DNA of 64,000 nucleotides from contig VZRN01006619.1 of NCBI GenBank assembly GCA_013397935.1, positions 2,562,235 through 2,626,234 of the forward strand, in the 5' to 3' direction. Under the pieces are notes generated by a model that saw only the letters and a program-made list of their open reading frames with translations, was not told the origin of the DNA and ran no database searches. Position 1 is the stretch's first letter, and every line of letters begins with the position of its first letter. Shown piece after piece: positions 24,901 to 37,228 of the stretch. This DNA comes from Dasyornis broadbenti. Lineage: Eukaryota; Chordata; Aves; Passeriformes; Dasyornithidae. The position numbers were made by a program, and so were the translations under genes.

Positions 24901-25201
24901 TTGGGCTTTAAAGCAGGTGCTGAAGCAGTTGGGCAGCTGGGTCGATGGAGAGGGACAGAGATGTTAGTTTTGTGCCAGCCTGGCAAACCTTACTTACATT
25001 TGGGCAGCATTAGCTGTTAGGATATTACTGGTATGCCTTGTCATCAGGGCAGAGAAGAAAAAGGCTAGGAATAAAGTAGAAGAGTTTTTTCTAATCTTGT
25101 CCGTGATGATGGAGCCTGGCTCAATGGTGCTGTTTGCAGAGTTCTGGCTGTAGTCACTGAGCAGGAGGAGGAGAGGCATACCAGAGCGGGTTGGTAATCG
25201 A

Positions 25202-25367
25202 TCACAGAATCATGGAATGGTTTGGGTTGGAAGGGACCTTCAAGATCATCAAATTCTATGCCCTTGCCATGGGCAGGGACACCTTCCACTAGACCAGGTT
25301 GCTCAAAGGCCCATTCAGCCTGTCCTTGAGTCTTTCCAGGGACAGGACATCCAGAGCATCTCTGTGT
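25202..25367 (-). mobile_element. CR1 LINE, short 3' end
   Basis: The plus strand begins TCACAGAATCATGGAATGG and runs through GGTTTGGGTTGGAAGGGACC, then CCATGGGCAGGGACACCTTC and TAGACCAGGTTGCTCAAAGG. This is the reverse complement of the avian CR1 3' terminus. Similarity fades after TCTTTCCAGGGACAGGACAT near 25367, so only about 165 bases remain. It lies closer to the consensus than the copy at 3708 and is probably younger. Confidence 0.95.
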
Positions 25368-27313
25368 AAATGCACACAGCAAACTTCAGCAGTCACTTGT
25401 CTCCCACCCACTCCAGGGAAAGCCTGCCCTGTGAAATCCGCTGAAGCAGCCCCTGCTGCCGCCAGGCGTTTCAGCTCCTCGCTGGGACAGGGTCAGGCCC
25501 GTTGGCCCAGAGGCTGCAGGTGACCTGCTGGGGCCAGGAAGGGATTAGGAGCTGTGGACAGCAGTGCTGGTGGCTGGAGGAGGCGATGTTGTCTTGCAGT
25601 GGCCAGGAGCACCACGGGCACTGCAGGACCTCAGCATGCAGCCGTCCCCAGGCTTTGGCAGCCTCAGCTGAGCTTTAGGATGTTGACGTGGCTGCTCCAA
25701 GCTCCCCGAGGCGGCAACAACTGCGTTTCACACAGCTTCAAAGAGCCAGGTTTGATATAACAATCTCTCTTTTTTTTTCTGCCTACTTGAACCTGATGAA
25801 TGTCCTCTGTGTGCAGCAGTTGCTGACAAATAGTGACAGTTTGCATGAAGAAAATGAGCATGAATGGAGCGTTAATAAAGCTCTGCTAGACCCATTTAAA
25901 GCAGGCACTTTCCCAGCGCTAAGAGCTGACATGAAGTCACTGGAGTTGTGTAATCAAAGGAAGGGATGGAGCTGAACTTCCCTATGATAACCCTTGCTAA
26001 AATACCTGGAGAAATAATGTCTGCATAATGATGTGCCATTATCCAGGGGCTCTTGCTATCAGTTTTTCTGCTCTGCAGGTCAAAATCACAAGCCTTATAA
26101 CATTTTTATGGGCAGAGAAGCAGAATAATATTAAGAATGGTATTTCTTTGCTAGGTGATGGTTTTACAGTTATATATGGGTAGGCAAATGCCTTGGGTAA
26201 TGTTGTGACACCCACCACGTCCATTCACCAATACAACTATTAAACATATCTCCTGTTTTACAGTATTTTTGGGCCCTATCAGGCTGGTTTTACCACAAAG
26301 AATAGCAATTAATATTTACTCCAGGCTAAAGAGAGTAGATTTATCCTTGCTCTCCTCCAAGTAACTACATGAAGCATTAACATCTCAGAGACTACTTGAG
26401 GATGATCAAATGCTATTTGTAATGCAGCCATTTTAACTGAAACTGGAGCATTTTGGCTCTAGAAGGCTGATTTCTCAGTACTTCTGCTGTTTGAAAGCTT
26501 GTACAATGCAAAAAATACAAAACTTGTAAAACATAAGGCCAGATGTTGCCCTGTTTCTCTGCATGACATCTGGGGACTGCTCCCAGGGCAAGAGGCTGCT
26601 CCAAGAGCAAGGGTGGAAAGGCACAGCTCTTGACATGGGAGCTGTGAAAGAAACACAGAGATGGCAACTTCTTGAGTCTGCTTCAGTCGCTCTCCAGTAT
26701 CCGTCTGCAAATCCAGACGGAAAGCCTTGTGGGAGAACAGGCTGCCATTTACTTTAGTCCTCAAAATATTTACTCTACTCCAGCACCTACTACACCATCT
26801 CATCCTGCACTAGATGGGAATGGATGTGCCGAGCTCTTGACATGACCACAGCCTGAATGTTTTCATGCAAGCAGAGGAACAGCACACAGCGAGGGAGATG
26901 GATGAATGTCCACTTGGTTTTCCCCAAAACAAAATAGTTATTAATGATTCTGCAAGTTTTCCTCAACACTAATTTCCTGTTTCATGCAGTAGGTGAAGAA
27001 TGTCAGTACTCTGTGGACTTCAGAGCTCATATTTTGTCCCTGATGGACCAGATACCTATAACATCTTTGTGATAGGATACAATCCAAGATATTTACTTCT
27101 CGTTCCAACACGTTGTTTATAATATTTGGCCTCCCTTGAGTCTAAATCTCTCAGGTGCCAAGAACCTGGAATTTCACACAGCCCATATAGGAGCTGGTTT
27201 GGCATTCCCTTACTCCACACCTGTCAGGAGCAGCCTTACTGGAGGAAAGGAAGTGGCACCAATACGAGATAAGGATCAGATCAACTCAAAGGAATTTCCC
27301 TGGGAAAAAACCT

Positions 27314-27329
27314 AAACAAACAAACAAAG
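27314..27329 (+). repeat. (AAAC)n short tandem repeat
   Basis: About four AAAC units within an A-rich stretch; ordinary low-complexity sequence. Confidence 0.8.
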
Positions 27330-27379
27330 AACAAAAAGAAAACATTATGGAGTTAGCTCTAGGATGAGCATAACACTTG

Positions 27380-27745
27380 ATTGGCAGAAATCTCTGTTGA
27401 CAGATGGGTATGGGATATGGTGCCTTCATTAGCGTGACGGACGGAATTGCAGAGAAATCCCGTATAGAGACACAAGGCCCAGGCAGGCCATTAACACCAT
27501 TCCGCTGCATTTTTCTTAAACCTGTTAGGCTGCACTGCTGTGGAGGCCCATTTTTTTCTCCAATTTGTGGATTCATTTTACAGGGAGTGATTTTGCAGGA
27601 GCACCTTCTGATTTAGCTCCGCATAACCCGAAGTCAGACTGTGCTCTCCTAAAGGAACACATTAATTTCTATTACAGTCTATCCCCTCATGCTCAGTCTG
27701 CTGGCAACTCAGAGCATGCACATGTAGATTTCTTACGAGATCCCT
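27380..27745. promoter_or_regulatory. candidate conserved non-coding element
   Basis: About eight CpGs are retained in some 350 bases (for example GCGTGACGGACGG near 27434), where flanks have few. The sequence is non-repetitive and has mixed composition with homeodomain-like TTAAT cores. Texture suggests conserved regulatory DNA; this is inference. Confidence 0.25.
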
Positions 27746-28134
27746 GATGACCACAGGGAAAAGGTGCTGGGAGATGCTGGAAATACATGTGCTATATGGA
27801 AACTGTATCTTACCCAGGTGCACAGCTCTTGAGAAGCATGAGCCTCTAAGGAACTGAAAACCTCTATTTCCTGCGTGGGAGGAAAAGGTTTTGCAAAGGC
27901 TGTCAAGTGGGAACAGAAATGCTTGAAACATAGACAAGAAATAGGTATAACTTGCCTGTTGTTCTTTAGGCTATCGGGTTTAACAGGGACATTAATATAA
28001 AAATCAGTTAAAATTCATCTTCTACAATAAAATGAAAGGGGCAATTAAAAACCACCCAAATAAACCCCAACCATGAGAAACTATCTACAAAGGAAATTTG
28101 CTTTATTATTGCAGCAGTGGCTAAATATGCCAAA

Positions 28135-28335
28135 GTTTAGTCCCCACTGTGCTGGGCACTGCGCAGAGACAGTGACAGCCAAAACTCTGTACAAGGAGCA
28201 CACAACCTTAGCAGTCAGAACTCCACACCACACACTCTTCAACTCATTTTCTCGTATGGAAACTTTAGCCTCAAAATATTAAGCGAGTCAGTGACACAAA
28301 ATCAAAAGGCCATGCTAAAATCAGAAATTAAACAC
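28135..28335 (-). repeat. possible ancient SINE/LINE relic (MIR-like tail, antisense)
   Basis: ACTGTGCTGGGCACTGCGCA followed by AGACAGTGACAG matches the start of a pattern seen in old amniote repeats (GTGCTGGGCACTGTGCAGACAC). About 110 bases later, ATGGAAACTTTAGCCTCAAA then TATTAAGCGAGTCAGTGACA fits a decayed antisense MIR core (GGAAACTGAGGCACAGAGAG, TTAAGTGACTTGCC). Strong divergence makes the family uncertain. Confidence 0.4.
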
Positions 28336-30360
28336 CACTGTGCTCAATGCTGGTCCAGTGAGGGTGTGCAGTGGCTAAGGCACATCACAGTGACCAGCAG
28401 CTCCTGCAGATTTGCTTCTAGATAAAAACACAACCCTGCACAGAGACCTCCCCACTTCCCTGTGATAACTCCTCCGGGAAGCCATACCTTCAGCACAGGA
28501 AGGGTTGTTTGGTTTTTGCAATCAGAAGCTGCTTCAGCCTCTCCCCCTGCACACACTTGCCTTCAATTCCTTTCTGAATGCAGCTCAGCTGTGTCTTCCC
28601 TCAGGTGCCCTCTGCTTGTTAGCAACAGCAGCTCTTCTGTCTGCTGCTGCCATCATCTTGCTCCAGAGCAGCAACAGCTGTTTCCTCTGCAGGTATGAAA
28701 GTCTTTACACTACCCAAGAACTGCTAAATACCTCTAATTGCCAGTGTAATAGTCTCAGAGTGAAGGACATAAGCTGGATAATTCCTATTAGTAGATGAAA
28801 ACTCTCGCTCTGAGGAAGCACAGAGTGGCTCCTGGTGCAAAAGAGGTTGTAAATTGTTGGAAGAGTTGATCCTCTCAGGTTTGGAGTCTATGTCTTACTG
28901 ATGTGAGGAAGAGACTATGAAAATGGCAAGTGTAGTGTTGATCCTCAAAAATAATTCCCTTCCTATCACTGTTTTGCAGCTTAATTACTAATTACCTTTT
29001 GTAGTTAATAGCTCTGTGTTTCTTCCTCTGCCGTGAATTTGCTTAGTGGCCTCTTTGAACCCTGGCAAGTGCGTGGTATCTGGAGTGTCAAGGAGTTCCA
29101 AAGTTTAACAAAGAAGCCACTTATGTTAGAACCTGGTATTTTCGTGTGATAAGTAATTGTTCGGCTCTAAGGAGGGCATCTACTTATTGTGGACCCTCCA
29201 TATACCACTCTTGAGCTCAGAAGTTTCCGGCCCCCCCTGACTTGTCCCTTGTAACTCAGTAGCTGTGGAAATCAGCAGCTGACGAACCCAGCTTTTCCAC
29301 TTCTCTGAACTGCAGGAGGTCAGAACTGTTACTGTTTATTTTTATTAATTTTTTCTTCCTAAAATTATTCTCTTTTTTTAATGATTGACACATTAATACT
29401 GAATTAAATGCTTAAAAATTTAGATAAGCCACTGTGTTATAACTCTCTTAATCCTTTTCTATACTTTGCCTTCCTCTTCCAGCCTCCCGAGGGTCTTGAC
29501 TTGCAGTTTGAGAAACTACTTTACTGCACAGCATTTGAGACAGTAAGCAGTATCCTTAAATTGCCTTTTCTATGACTGAAACTTTTATTTATGATCAGTT
29601 TGTGGTTTGAAAAGGAACCGTACATCTCTTCAGCAGCTCTTTCACAGCTCATAGAGCAGCATATCAACATCAGTGGGCTGAAGTTTACCAAGTCTTAGGA
29701 GATCAGTGAGTCTTAGATGTGCTTCAAGCATTGCCATCTCACTGAAATGTTGATGTTTCTGCATTGGAAAGAGCCAGGAAAAGCTTGGTTTCATATTTTC
29801 CTTGTCTTTGATCTTGATCTAGTACTTATCCAGGTTTTAGAGATTTGGAAACAGGTACAGAGACTTGGGCTGCAGCAGAGGACAAATCTTGGACAGAAAC
29901 TGAGCTAAATTCTGCTTTCCTTTTCCTTATGCTTTAAAACCGAGCTTGGACCTTACTGAAGGTTAAGAAATAACTTGCAAATTGTTAACTGGGGAGTGTT
30001 GATCAATGTTTCATTTCACAGAGGAAGTAAGGTTGTTTCCATGCACAATTTAGCAAGGAGGTAAGGGCGAAAGGAAACTGTACACCATCCATCTTGGATC
30101 CTGAAAGTCTTAAATGCTAAGGAAAGCAGAGGAATATTGCAGTGTCACAGGCCACATTAAGATTTCTATTTTATACCTCCTAGCCTGGCATTTCTTTTCA
30201 GGAGCAATGACATACCTAATACACAGCAGCAGAAATTATAGTCAGGTAGTCCAGCTTTGAAGCAGAACAGTGAGAACAGCATCAAATGCTTTGAATAACA
30301 AAACACTCACACCAAGGAATGCCAATGAAAACAGGCTCCTTCTGTAGGTCTGTTCACTGC

Positions 30361-30390
30361 TATTTATTCAACATAGGCTGTGAATAAATA
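30361..30390. repeat. perfect 10-base inverted repeat (hairpin)
   Basis: TATTTATTCA (30361-30370) and TGAATAAATA (30381-30390) are exact reverse complements around a 10-base loop. CTGTT upstream and AACAG downstream could extend the stem with bulges. The arm contains AATAAA. No known RNA is recognised. Confidence 0.7.
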
Positions 30391-31639
30391 ATAAACAGTA
30401 GAAAGCTACGTGGAATTAAACTTTGGTAATGTCAGATAGCACAGATAGGATATTCGGGCTTGAATTCCTCTGTAGCCACATGAAACAGGAGTAATTAGAA
30501 CTGGTTGGGTACTTGCCAGCAGAGTGTTCTCACTGAGAAATAAAATCCTGTTACAATGCAAGTACTTAAGTAAGTCACACAGGTAATTTTGTCATGCGCT
30601 GGAGAAAGGGCCAAATTCTCAGATTTTCAAAATGAACCTCAAACAGAATAACACGTGATTTTTGTTGTTCACAAATGATGTTTTGGTTTGGAATTTAAAG
30701 CTTGAAAGTTGTACTTGAAAGTGAAAAAAATCCCAACCAACTGACACTGTGTAATCAATCCTAAATGCTATTTCTTCCATCAAAGAAGATTTCTCCATTT
30801 ACTGAGTGGTGGAAAGGGAGGGAGTATTTTAATGTGGCATGAAGACAGATGTCAGCCTCTCAAAAACGATTAATCTCTATTGTCAGTGGTACCCAGGCCA
30901 AGGAGCAACCTCTGGCTCCAGAGAAATTCAGTGCAGACAGTTTTGCATCTGTAATATTTAGAGCAACTTCTGGAGCAAAATGTCTGAGTTCATGCTGTGT
31001 GTCCAGGCACAGAAATCTTGCTTTGTTTTGTGGAGTGTGATGTCTCTGGCTGTACAGGGTGCAGCATTAGATGCTGCCATCCATGGCCATCCATGAACAA
31101 CTGCTGCAGTTGAAGACTCACAGAAAACTTTAATTCTCTCTTTAGATGGCAGATCTTGTTTCATAGGGGATGTGCCCTGCAAGCTTTCTGGCTGTGTCAT
31201 CTCTGCTCAGATCTGAGCCCATCTCTTCTGAGCTAATTACAGATACACTGTACAGTGGGAAAAGACCTTTAGTGGCTCAGAATACTGATGGCCTCTCCAA
31301 CTTATTTTCCTGCTGATCAAAAGTTTCTGGGAAAGACAACCTGATGTAAGGCTTGTCTTAAGAAATGGATCTCAATCTGTAAATAACACTGCCTTTTTAC
31401 CTGGTACTCTGTTGCATGAAAGTACACAGCCAATAGCCATGAAAAGAAAGGGGCTGCATTATGAGATGATTGCTCTGTTCTGCAGGCAAATCAAAATACT
31501 GATATTCATTGAACTGACTTGAACAGAATTTTCATTTTGTTTTTAACAGAGATTGTGACAAAGGACTTGCCCTGGTTTACATGTAGTGTTATCATTTAGG
31601 CTTTAAAATACCTTAAGAATTATCTAAATGAAGCTACAG

Positions 31640-31699
31640 AGTGAGAATGATTTAAATTAATCTGTTTAAAGTGAGAATAATTTAATTTAACTTAATTTC
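31640..31699 (+). repeat. imperfect 30-base tandem duplication
   Basis: AGTGAGAATGATTTAAATTA recurs 30 bases later as AGTGAGAATAATTTAATTTA. It is a two-copy local duplication in AT-rich DNA. Confidence 0.7.
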
Positions 31700-32060
31700 T
31701 TTGAAGACGAGCTCTTTTCATACTCCATCTAAAGTTAGGCAGCTCCAGAGGATAAATCACCCCATCTGTGGCAAAGCATTGAAAGCAAAACATTATAAAG
31801 GTTTCCTTTGAAAGCATAAAAATAAAGTATTTTTGTGTTTAGCCCAGATTTTTAATAGCTCTGTGGATGCAACACACAGAAAAAAAATTAGTCCCAAATT
31901 AGCTGGTTGATTGGAATCAGCACTTTTAATTAAAAACCTTCCAATGGAAACCCCTTCCTTGTCAGCAGTTCAGAGCTGTTTCCAGCAGCTGCAAAGTCAG
32001 GCATGGTGGACACTGGAGCTGCAGGAGCAGTGTGGGTGGTGTGCTGGTGCACACAAATGC

Positions 32061-32720
32061 AGCCATGCCCGAGCGGGGCATTTCCTGCGATGACATGAGT
32101 GCGTGCAGCAGCGCTGCCGGCCGCGCCTCCCTCTGCCATGGGATGAGCCCAGAAAGCATGCCACTCTGCAAAAAACCTGAACTTTGTGCTTGTGGCCCTG
32201 TATTTGAGCCCTCTGGAGCTCTGTTCGGGTGATGTTTGCAAGCTTTGATCTGCGAGACTGGAGGCCAGAGGTGCGGGTCTTTGGTGAAAGCCGAGATCCT
32301 CGCTTAATCGGCCGAGTCAAAGAGCTGATGTTTGGGAAGAATGCCAGTTGTGACAAAACATAATGAAATGATGAGAGCTGGCACCACTACAGTGCAGTGT
32401 GCTGCTTGCTCCTGACAGCAATCCTGAAAGTCGTTTATACATGGAAAGCACACACAAAAGCCGTAATTAGACCATATGGCTGAGCGATTCCTCTGGTGTT
32501 GCTCAGCCGAGCTGTAGAACTTTGCTCTTGCAGTTCTGAGTGGAAGGGTCAGATCCAACCCGGAGGGTTTCCACTTTTTAAATTTTTTTGTAGAATTATC
32601 TCTTACATCACTGTGGAAACCTCCCATTATTGGCTTTCTGGGGGAAAAAAATGTCTGTATCTTTGATCTTAACCACAGCCCATATGGCCTATAAAACCTG
32701 GAAAGCTGCAATACTGGGAT
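32061..32720. promoter_or_regulatory. CpG-retaining, motif-dense candidate enhancer or small CpG cluster
   Basis: About 20 CpGs occur in 32061-32560, eight of them in 32070-32125, against zero or one per 60 bases in the flanks. Motifs seen are CTTTGATCT (32243-32251 and again at 32661), a TCF/LEF-type site; CCATATGG twice (32472-32479 and 32680-32687), each holding a CATATG E-box; TAATTA at 32464-32469; and the palindrome TCGGCCGA at 32308-32315. Overlapping open frames on both strands (up to 135 codons, minus) have no recognised similarity. Either an enhancer or a weak CpG-island promoter would fit; no transcript start can be assigned. Confidence 0.35.
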
Positions 32721-33928
32721 TCAGTATCCCAGAACAGAGCAGCCATTCTTAGTATGTCTGTATTTTTAACATCCTTGTCTTGGGCAAGGTACACGACTCC
32801 AGTGACTCAAATACAACTTGGTGCAGAGGAAAATATGGTTTATACATATATATTTGCTTAACAGACTCTGAAAAGAAATATAAACAATTCAGGGAGCTAA
32901 ATGGTGTGGAAAGCTCATGTGTAAAGGGAAGGTCTGGGAGTCACCCCTCCATGATATTAACTGTGTTACTGCTCGGAGAAGGGTAGGTGCTGTAAAGAGA
33001 AATAATGACAGCTGGTTTTGTCAGGTAAAATGTGGGCCATTTCCAGTTCTCTCTGTTCTGGATGCAGCTCTGGGAAACGTCTATGAAGTCAGTGGGGTTA
33101 TATCAGCAGAGATGTGGTGGAGGTGAAGGGAATTGACTCTTTGAATTTCAGATTTGTTTTGCAGACCACTGATAACAGACATAAAGCCAGTGAGAGAGGA
33201 CACCACCTCAGACCTTGCTAAACTGGGGTCAGAAAAAAATTAAAAGGTACTTTGTTTGCCAAAAAACATTGAATTTTGTGCATGTTCTGTTCTCACGGCC
33301 ATCATGATTGTGTCAACATTAACATCCAGCCCTAGGAAATGTTTGTCTTCAGTTTTCAGGACCTGAGCACCTTATAATCTATAAATTATTTTATTCATAG
33401 AGCAGTTCAGTAAGTGAAGGGGGTCACAAAATGGGTTTCTAGTGGCTGCAGAGGATGATGGTGTCCCTCAGCTACCCAGTAAATTTTTAGTACAGTTGGT
33501 ATTGATTCACATCTCTTGGTTTCCATATCAATGCCTGAATCATGAGAACGAACTTTATTTACCAGTCTTTTATTTCCTGATCAGTTTTTACTCTTCATTT
33601 ATCCACTCTTCTCACCATTATGCACAACAAAAATGATTCCTTTTCAGGCAGAGAAAAGTCAGTGGGTGTGACAGCTGGTTTCAACATTTCCAGTGTCCAA
33701 ATACTGATAATATTTATCACTGGAATTTTGAATTTCCATCCAATTAACCCCAGGAAACGGTTCATTTTTTTCACTGAATTCCTCTTCATTTTTGACCAGC
33801 CATGTATAGGATGTGGTTGGGGTATAAGACTGAGAAATGTCAGCACCATTTCAAGTGAAATCTTTGCTATCAGTCTACAAAAGGCAGGCAGATGGTGCTT
33901 TACACTTTCGCAAAAGCAAAGCTCCAAA

Positions 33929-33954
33929 ATTATTTATTTATTTCTATTTCTATA
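33929..33954 (+). repeat. (TATT)n short tandem repeat
   Basis: Three TATT units followed by two TTCTA units; low-complexity sequence. Confidence 0.75.
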
Positions 33955-34089
33955 GTTTAGATCAAATTTAAGAATCTGTGTTATACATGGGCCACCTCAT
34001 GCCTTCAACCCTTTGGACAATACAGAGACAGTCCCAGCTCAGAAGTTGTGGTGGAAATGTCTTGTTGACATATTTAACCCCTTTCAGCA

Positions 34090-34330
34090 TTTTACAGAAG
34101 AGGCCACTGATTTTCAAGCAGTGAGTAAGCGTCGTTTGTCTGCCTGAGCATCAGAAAAATGAGCGGCAGAGACGCCAGAAGTCCCCAGCGTTTATTGGTG
34201 TGGCTGGTGTCTTGATTTCTTTCGATACCTCGTATGTTTTTATGGTGATGGGTGGTGAGGGCGCCTCTCCTGCCTTGTGGGAAGTTCATCCAAAGACTGG
34301 GAGGATGAGGAAAGCTCGATCATTCAGTCC
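34090..34330. promoter_or_regulatory. candidate conserved non-coding stretch
   Basis: About nine CpGs occur in some 240 bases (for example AAGCGTCGTT near 34128, GAGCGGCAGAGACGCC near 34161, and TTTCGATACCTCGTATG near 34221). It is non-repetitive, with CpG-poor flanks. The call rests only on CpG retention and texture. Confidence 0.2.
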
Positions 34331-37208
34331 TGTGCAAGCCACAGCTCTTATGAGGCACCAAAGCAGCCGTTGCTCCACTCGTGGTGCTGGGTTTATCAAA
34401 TTATAGCTGGATACAGCTCTTCAAAGGCATCCTTTTGGCACGTCACAGCAACACCATGATCAGTCATGATTTATGAGTGTCTGGCAGCTTCTCTGCCAGA
34501 TGTGCCTGTCCTTTGTTTTCTGCAGGAGCTGGAAGCCGTCCATCCCGAAGCCGACCCACGCAGAGGGAGTGTGCAGAAGAGACAAGCTCTTGGAAAGGGA
34601 AACCAGGCATTTTGGAAATGGCAGAGCCCCTGGGCACTGCTCGGATGTCTCATCTGCCTTTACCGAGCTGCATCTGCTCTTTACGAGCCCTAGGTTTCAC
34701 TGATGCATGGACGGATGTTGTGAAAGGCAGTTGTGGCTGGGATTTGCTGGGGCTTGCAGGTGGTAGTAAAATTTTGGAGAGCTGACAGCAAGTGATGTTC
34801 TAGTTCAAAATCTCAGAGAAATACCTGTGATTGTTATGGGGATATAAAATGCTCAAGATCTGTTGAAGCTGGTGGAAAACTTCCCATTTGTATCTTGATG
34901 ACAGAAATAAAATGGGATTCAGTGATTCCTGCTAACATTTGTTGGCTAGAAGGAGCCACACATATGATTAATTCTGCATTAATTTGAAATGCTGGTGGAG
35001 GGATCCAATCCACCTGCCTAAGGCATGTTGAGGAATAATCCTCCTACACTGGGTGAAAATGTCTCTGCATAGTTAGTGAAGCCAGTTCCCTCTCTTGGCT
35101 GGGCAGACTCTCACATTGTAGAATTCCTAAGCACCTTCCTCTCTGTCCCCATAGGAGATTCACAATCACTTGCTTTAGGAAGCCTGGTTCTCCTGACTCC
35201 TAAAATGCACAGCTGCTAAGGGAAGCAGAATCCATTTCCCCCAGATTTCCTCCATTCCTCTGGTTTGGGGCTACTTGGGTTCTAATGACTTCAGCTAAGT
35301 TTAATCAGCCAGTTATGGAAGTGACTCTGCTGAAACCCATCCTAAAGCAGTGCTTCAGGAATTAGGAATCAGAGATAGTAAAGTCAGAGTGAAAAAGTTG
35401 TCAGAAGCAATCTGATCCTGAAATGAGACTTACAGACGTGACTTTTTAGCCTTCTGGATCTTTTGTTCCTTTGGTTTGCTGAAAAGATGATATAAACAGA
35501 AAAAAAATGTAAATGGGAGCGTACTGTGGAAAAAGCATAGCCTGGGGAGGATGTGGAGCAGGAGGGGGTATGCTTCTTTGAAGGATGTTTAATACTCTCC
35601 ATTGGAAATCAACGGAGAGGCGAGGAAAACCTTCCCTTCACGTTCCCAGGCTGTGAACTGATGAGTCGCTGTCATCACAGATCACCCCCTCCTTAAGGCC
35701 AGTGCCATCTCCAGGCACAAAGCCCAAGAGATCCGGGGTCTCCAGCCTCTGTGGGAGAGGCAATGCAGGTCTGACAGCTCATGCTTTTGTGGTGCTCAAG
35801 AGGGCTCAGTCTAAAGGCACAAAAGAAGTGACTTTAGACAACAGTGAGCTCTACCACACAGCTTGAAGGACTAACTGGAAATAAATGAGTTTGGAGGCAG
35901 ACCAATTCCTATCAGTGGTTGGCTGTAGACCCCTTTCTAAATGTAATTTCTTGGACAGGTAGGCCACAGAGGAGTCTCACCCGGGACTTTCCACTGTTGT
36001 ATATCTGGCTTTCCTTTATATGCGGGCAGGAAATCTGGAGAGCAAATGATAGCTGGAGACATAAACTTCCAGGACCAGCAAGTTTTATCCATTTCACACT
36101 CAAACCACTTTAGATCCAGATGGTGGCTAAATGACCTTCCTCTAGAAATTTGTCATCAGCAAATAGGATGACAAAATCCACAAGCCCGTCAAGAGTTATC
36201 AGTGTTGGAATGTGAAGAATTTGCAGAATCTGTAAGGAGGGTGCTGCTTAGGTCCCTTCCATTGGCCAAAGAGAACTCACCTAGCAAGGATATATATTAT
36301 GTATTATTTTAAAAATATTTTAGGTACAGTCTGATTGCTGGGTTAAAGGGCTTTTGCTCAGGTCAGCTTTACTATCCTGTCTCCTTATTACTATCAAACA
36401 CTGGATTTTTACTCTGGGGACTTGCAGCACTACTTAAATATTGGTAAAAGCAATAGAAATTACCACCTTTGAGTATCTGAGGGACACATTCTGATGTGTA
36501 CTGACTGCATGTGGAAGTCCCAGGAAATTCTGGGCATCAAACTGGTGCTTTGAAGTTCCCAGGCCTTGGCTCCATGGAAATGAATGTGTTAGCCCCCAAA
36601 TAACACATTTGGGCCCACCCTGCCCAACCTCTGGGTGCCCTGTGGAGAGGGATGACCCACTGGCGGTGTTATGTTGTGCCCTTCTATCACAACAGCATGG
36701 GGATTGGTGGAAATGTTAGCTAGAGACTGTGGGAACATGGGTTTGGGGGCTCAGACCTCTGGTGTAAAATGCAGAGAATTCAGAAATGAGAAATGTTTGT
36801 GGGAAATCAGAGCCATGGAATCCCTAGCTCTAACTGTGGTTCTTGCTCCCAGGTGTGAGGCACACAGAGGCCAGTTCCAGCCCTCTTTTCTTCCTGGGTC
36901 CAAGTCCTTGAAACAGAGCAATGAAGGTCAAAAGACTTAAAAAATATGCTTTTAATGTGTTTGCCTCTCTTGCTTTATGAAAGGCTTTTGCTGGATACCC
37001 AGAGGCCACACCTTAGGATGAATCTGCCCCTATGAAGCCAAACGCCTGAGGTCCTGACAAAGGTAATGTGGATCTGGAGAGATACAAAGAAAAAGAATTT
37101 CTGCCTTTGGTCCTGGAGTGGTGTTAAAGAGTAGCTGAGGTCTGGGCTGATGGTGATTGCCCTGGCCAAACCAGGATATATGCAGCAGCGTGCACAGGAT
37201 AGAACATG

Positions 37209-37228
37209 GATGATGATGATGATGATGA
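37209..37228 (+). repeat. (GAT)n microsatellite
   Basis: Six GAT units plus a partial one. Read antisense it gives the run of histidine codons in the rejected 207-codon frame. Confidence 0.9.

Larger units (their letters stand above)
20131..25201. other. unique non-coding sequence with weak exon-like and regulatory-like spots
   Basis: No gene is proven. Exon-like spots at 20655-20790 (+), 21105-21386 (-) and 23147-23212 (+) are discussed in the findings. 21530-21960 looks like a conserved element. Near 24156-24188 an AACCATGA...GTTAAT unit is imperfectly duplicated around a TTAATTAA palindrome. The 123-codon frame at 22890-23261 has no recognisable similarity. Confidence 0.5.
25368..28134. 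other. unique non-coding sequence, GC-richer at 25.4-25.7 kb
   Basis: No gene is recognised. 25430-25700 is GC-rich with scattered CpGs but has no open frame over about 75 codons that looks coding. An (AAAC)n run lies at 27314-27329. The 27380-27745 block is listed separately. Confidence 0.5.
28336..32040. other. unique non-coding sequence with a perfect hairpin at 30.36 kb
   Basis: No gene or dispersed repeat is recognised; open frames are all under about 105 codons. Items of note are a C7 run at about 29231, AT-rich homeodomain-core-rich DNA near 28980-29010, the hairpin at 30361-30390 and a 30-base imperfect tandem duplication at 31640-31699. Confidence 0.55.

Noticed and set aside
25065..25382. 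105-codon minus-strand frame
   Set aside because: It runs through the CR1 3' tail and is not a separate gene.
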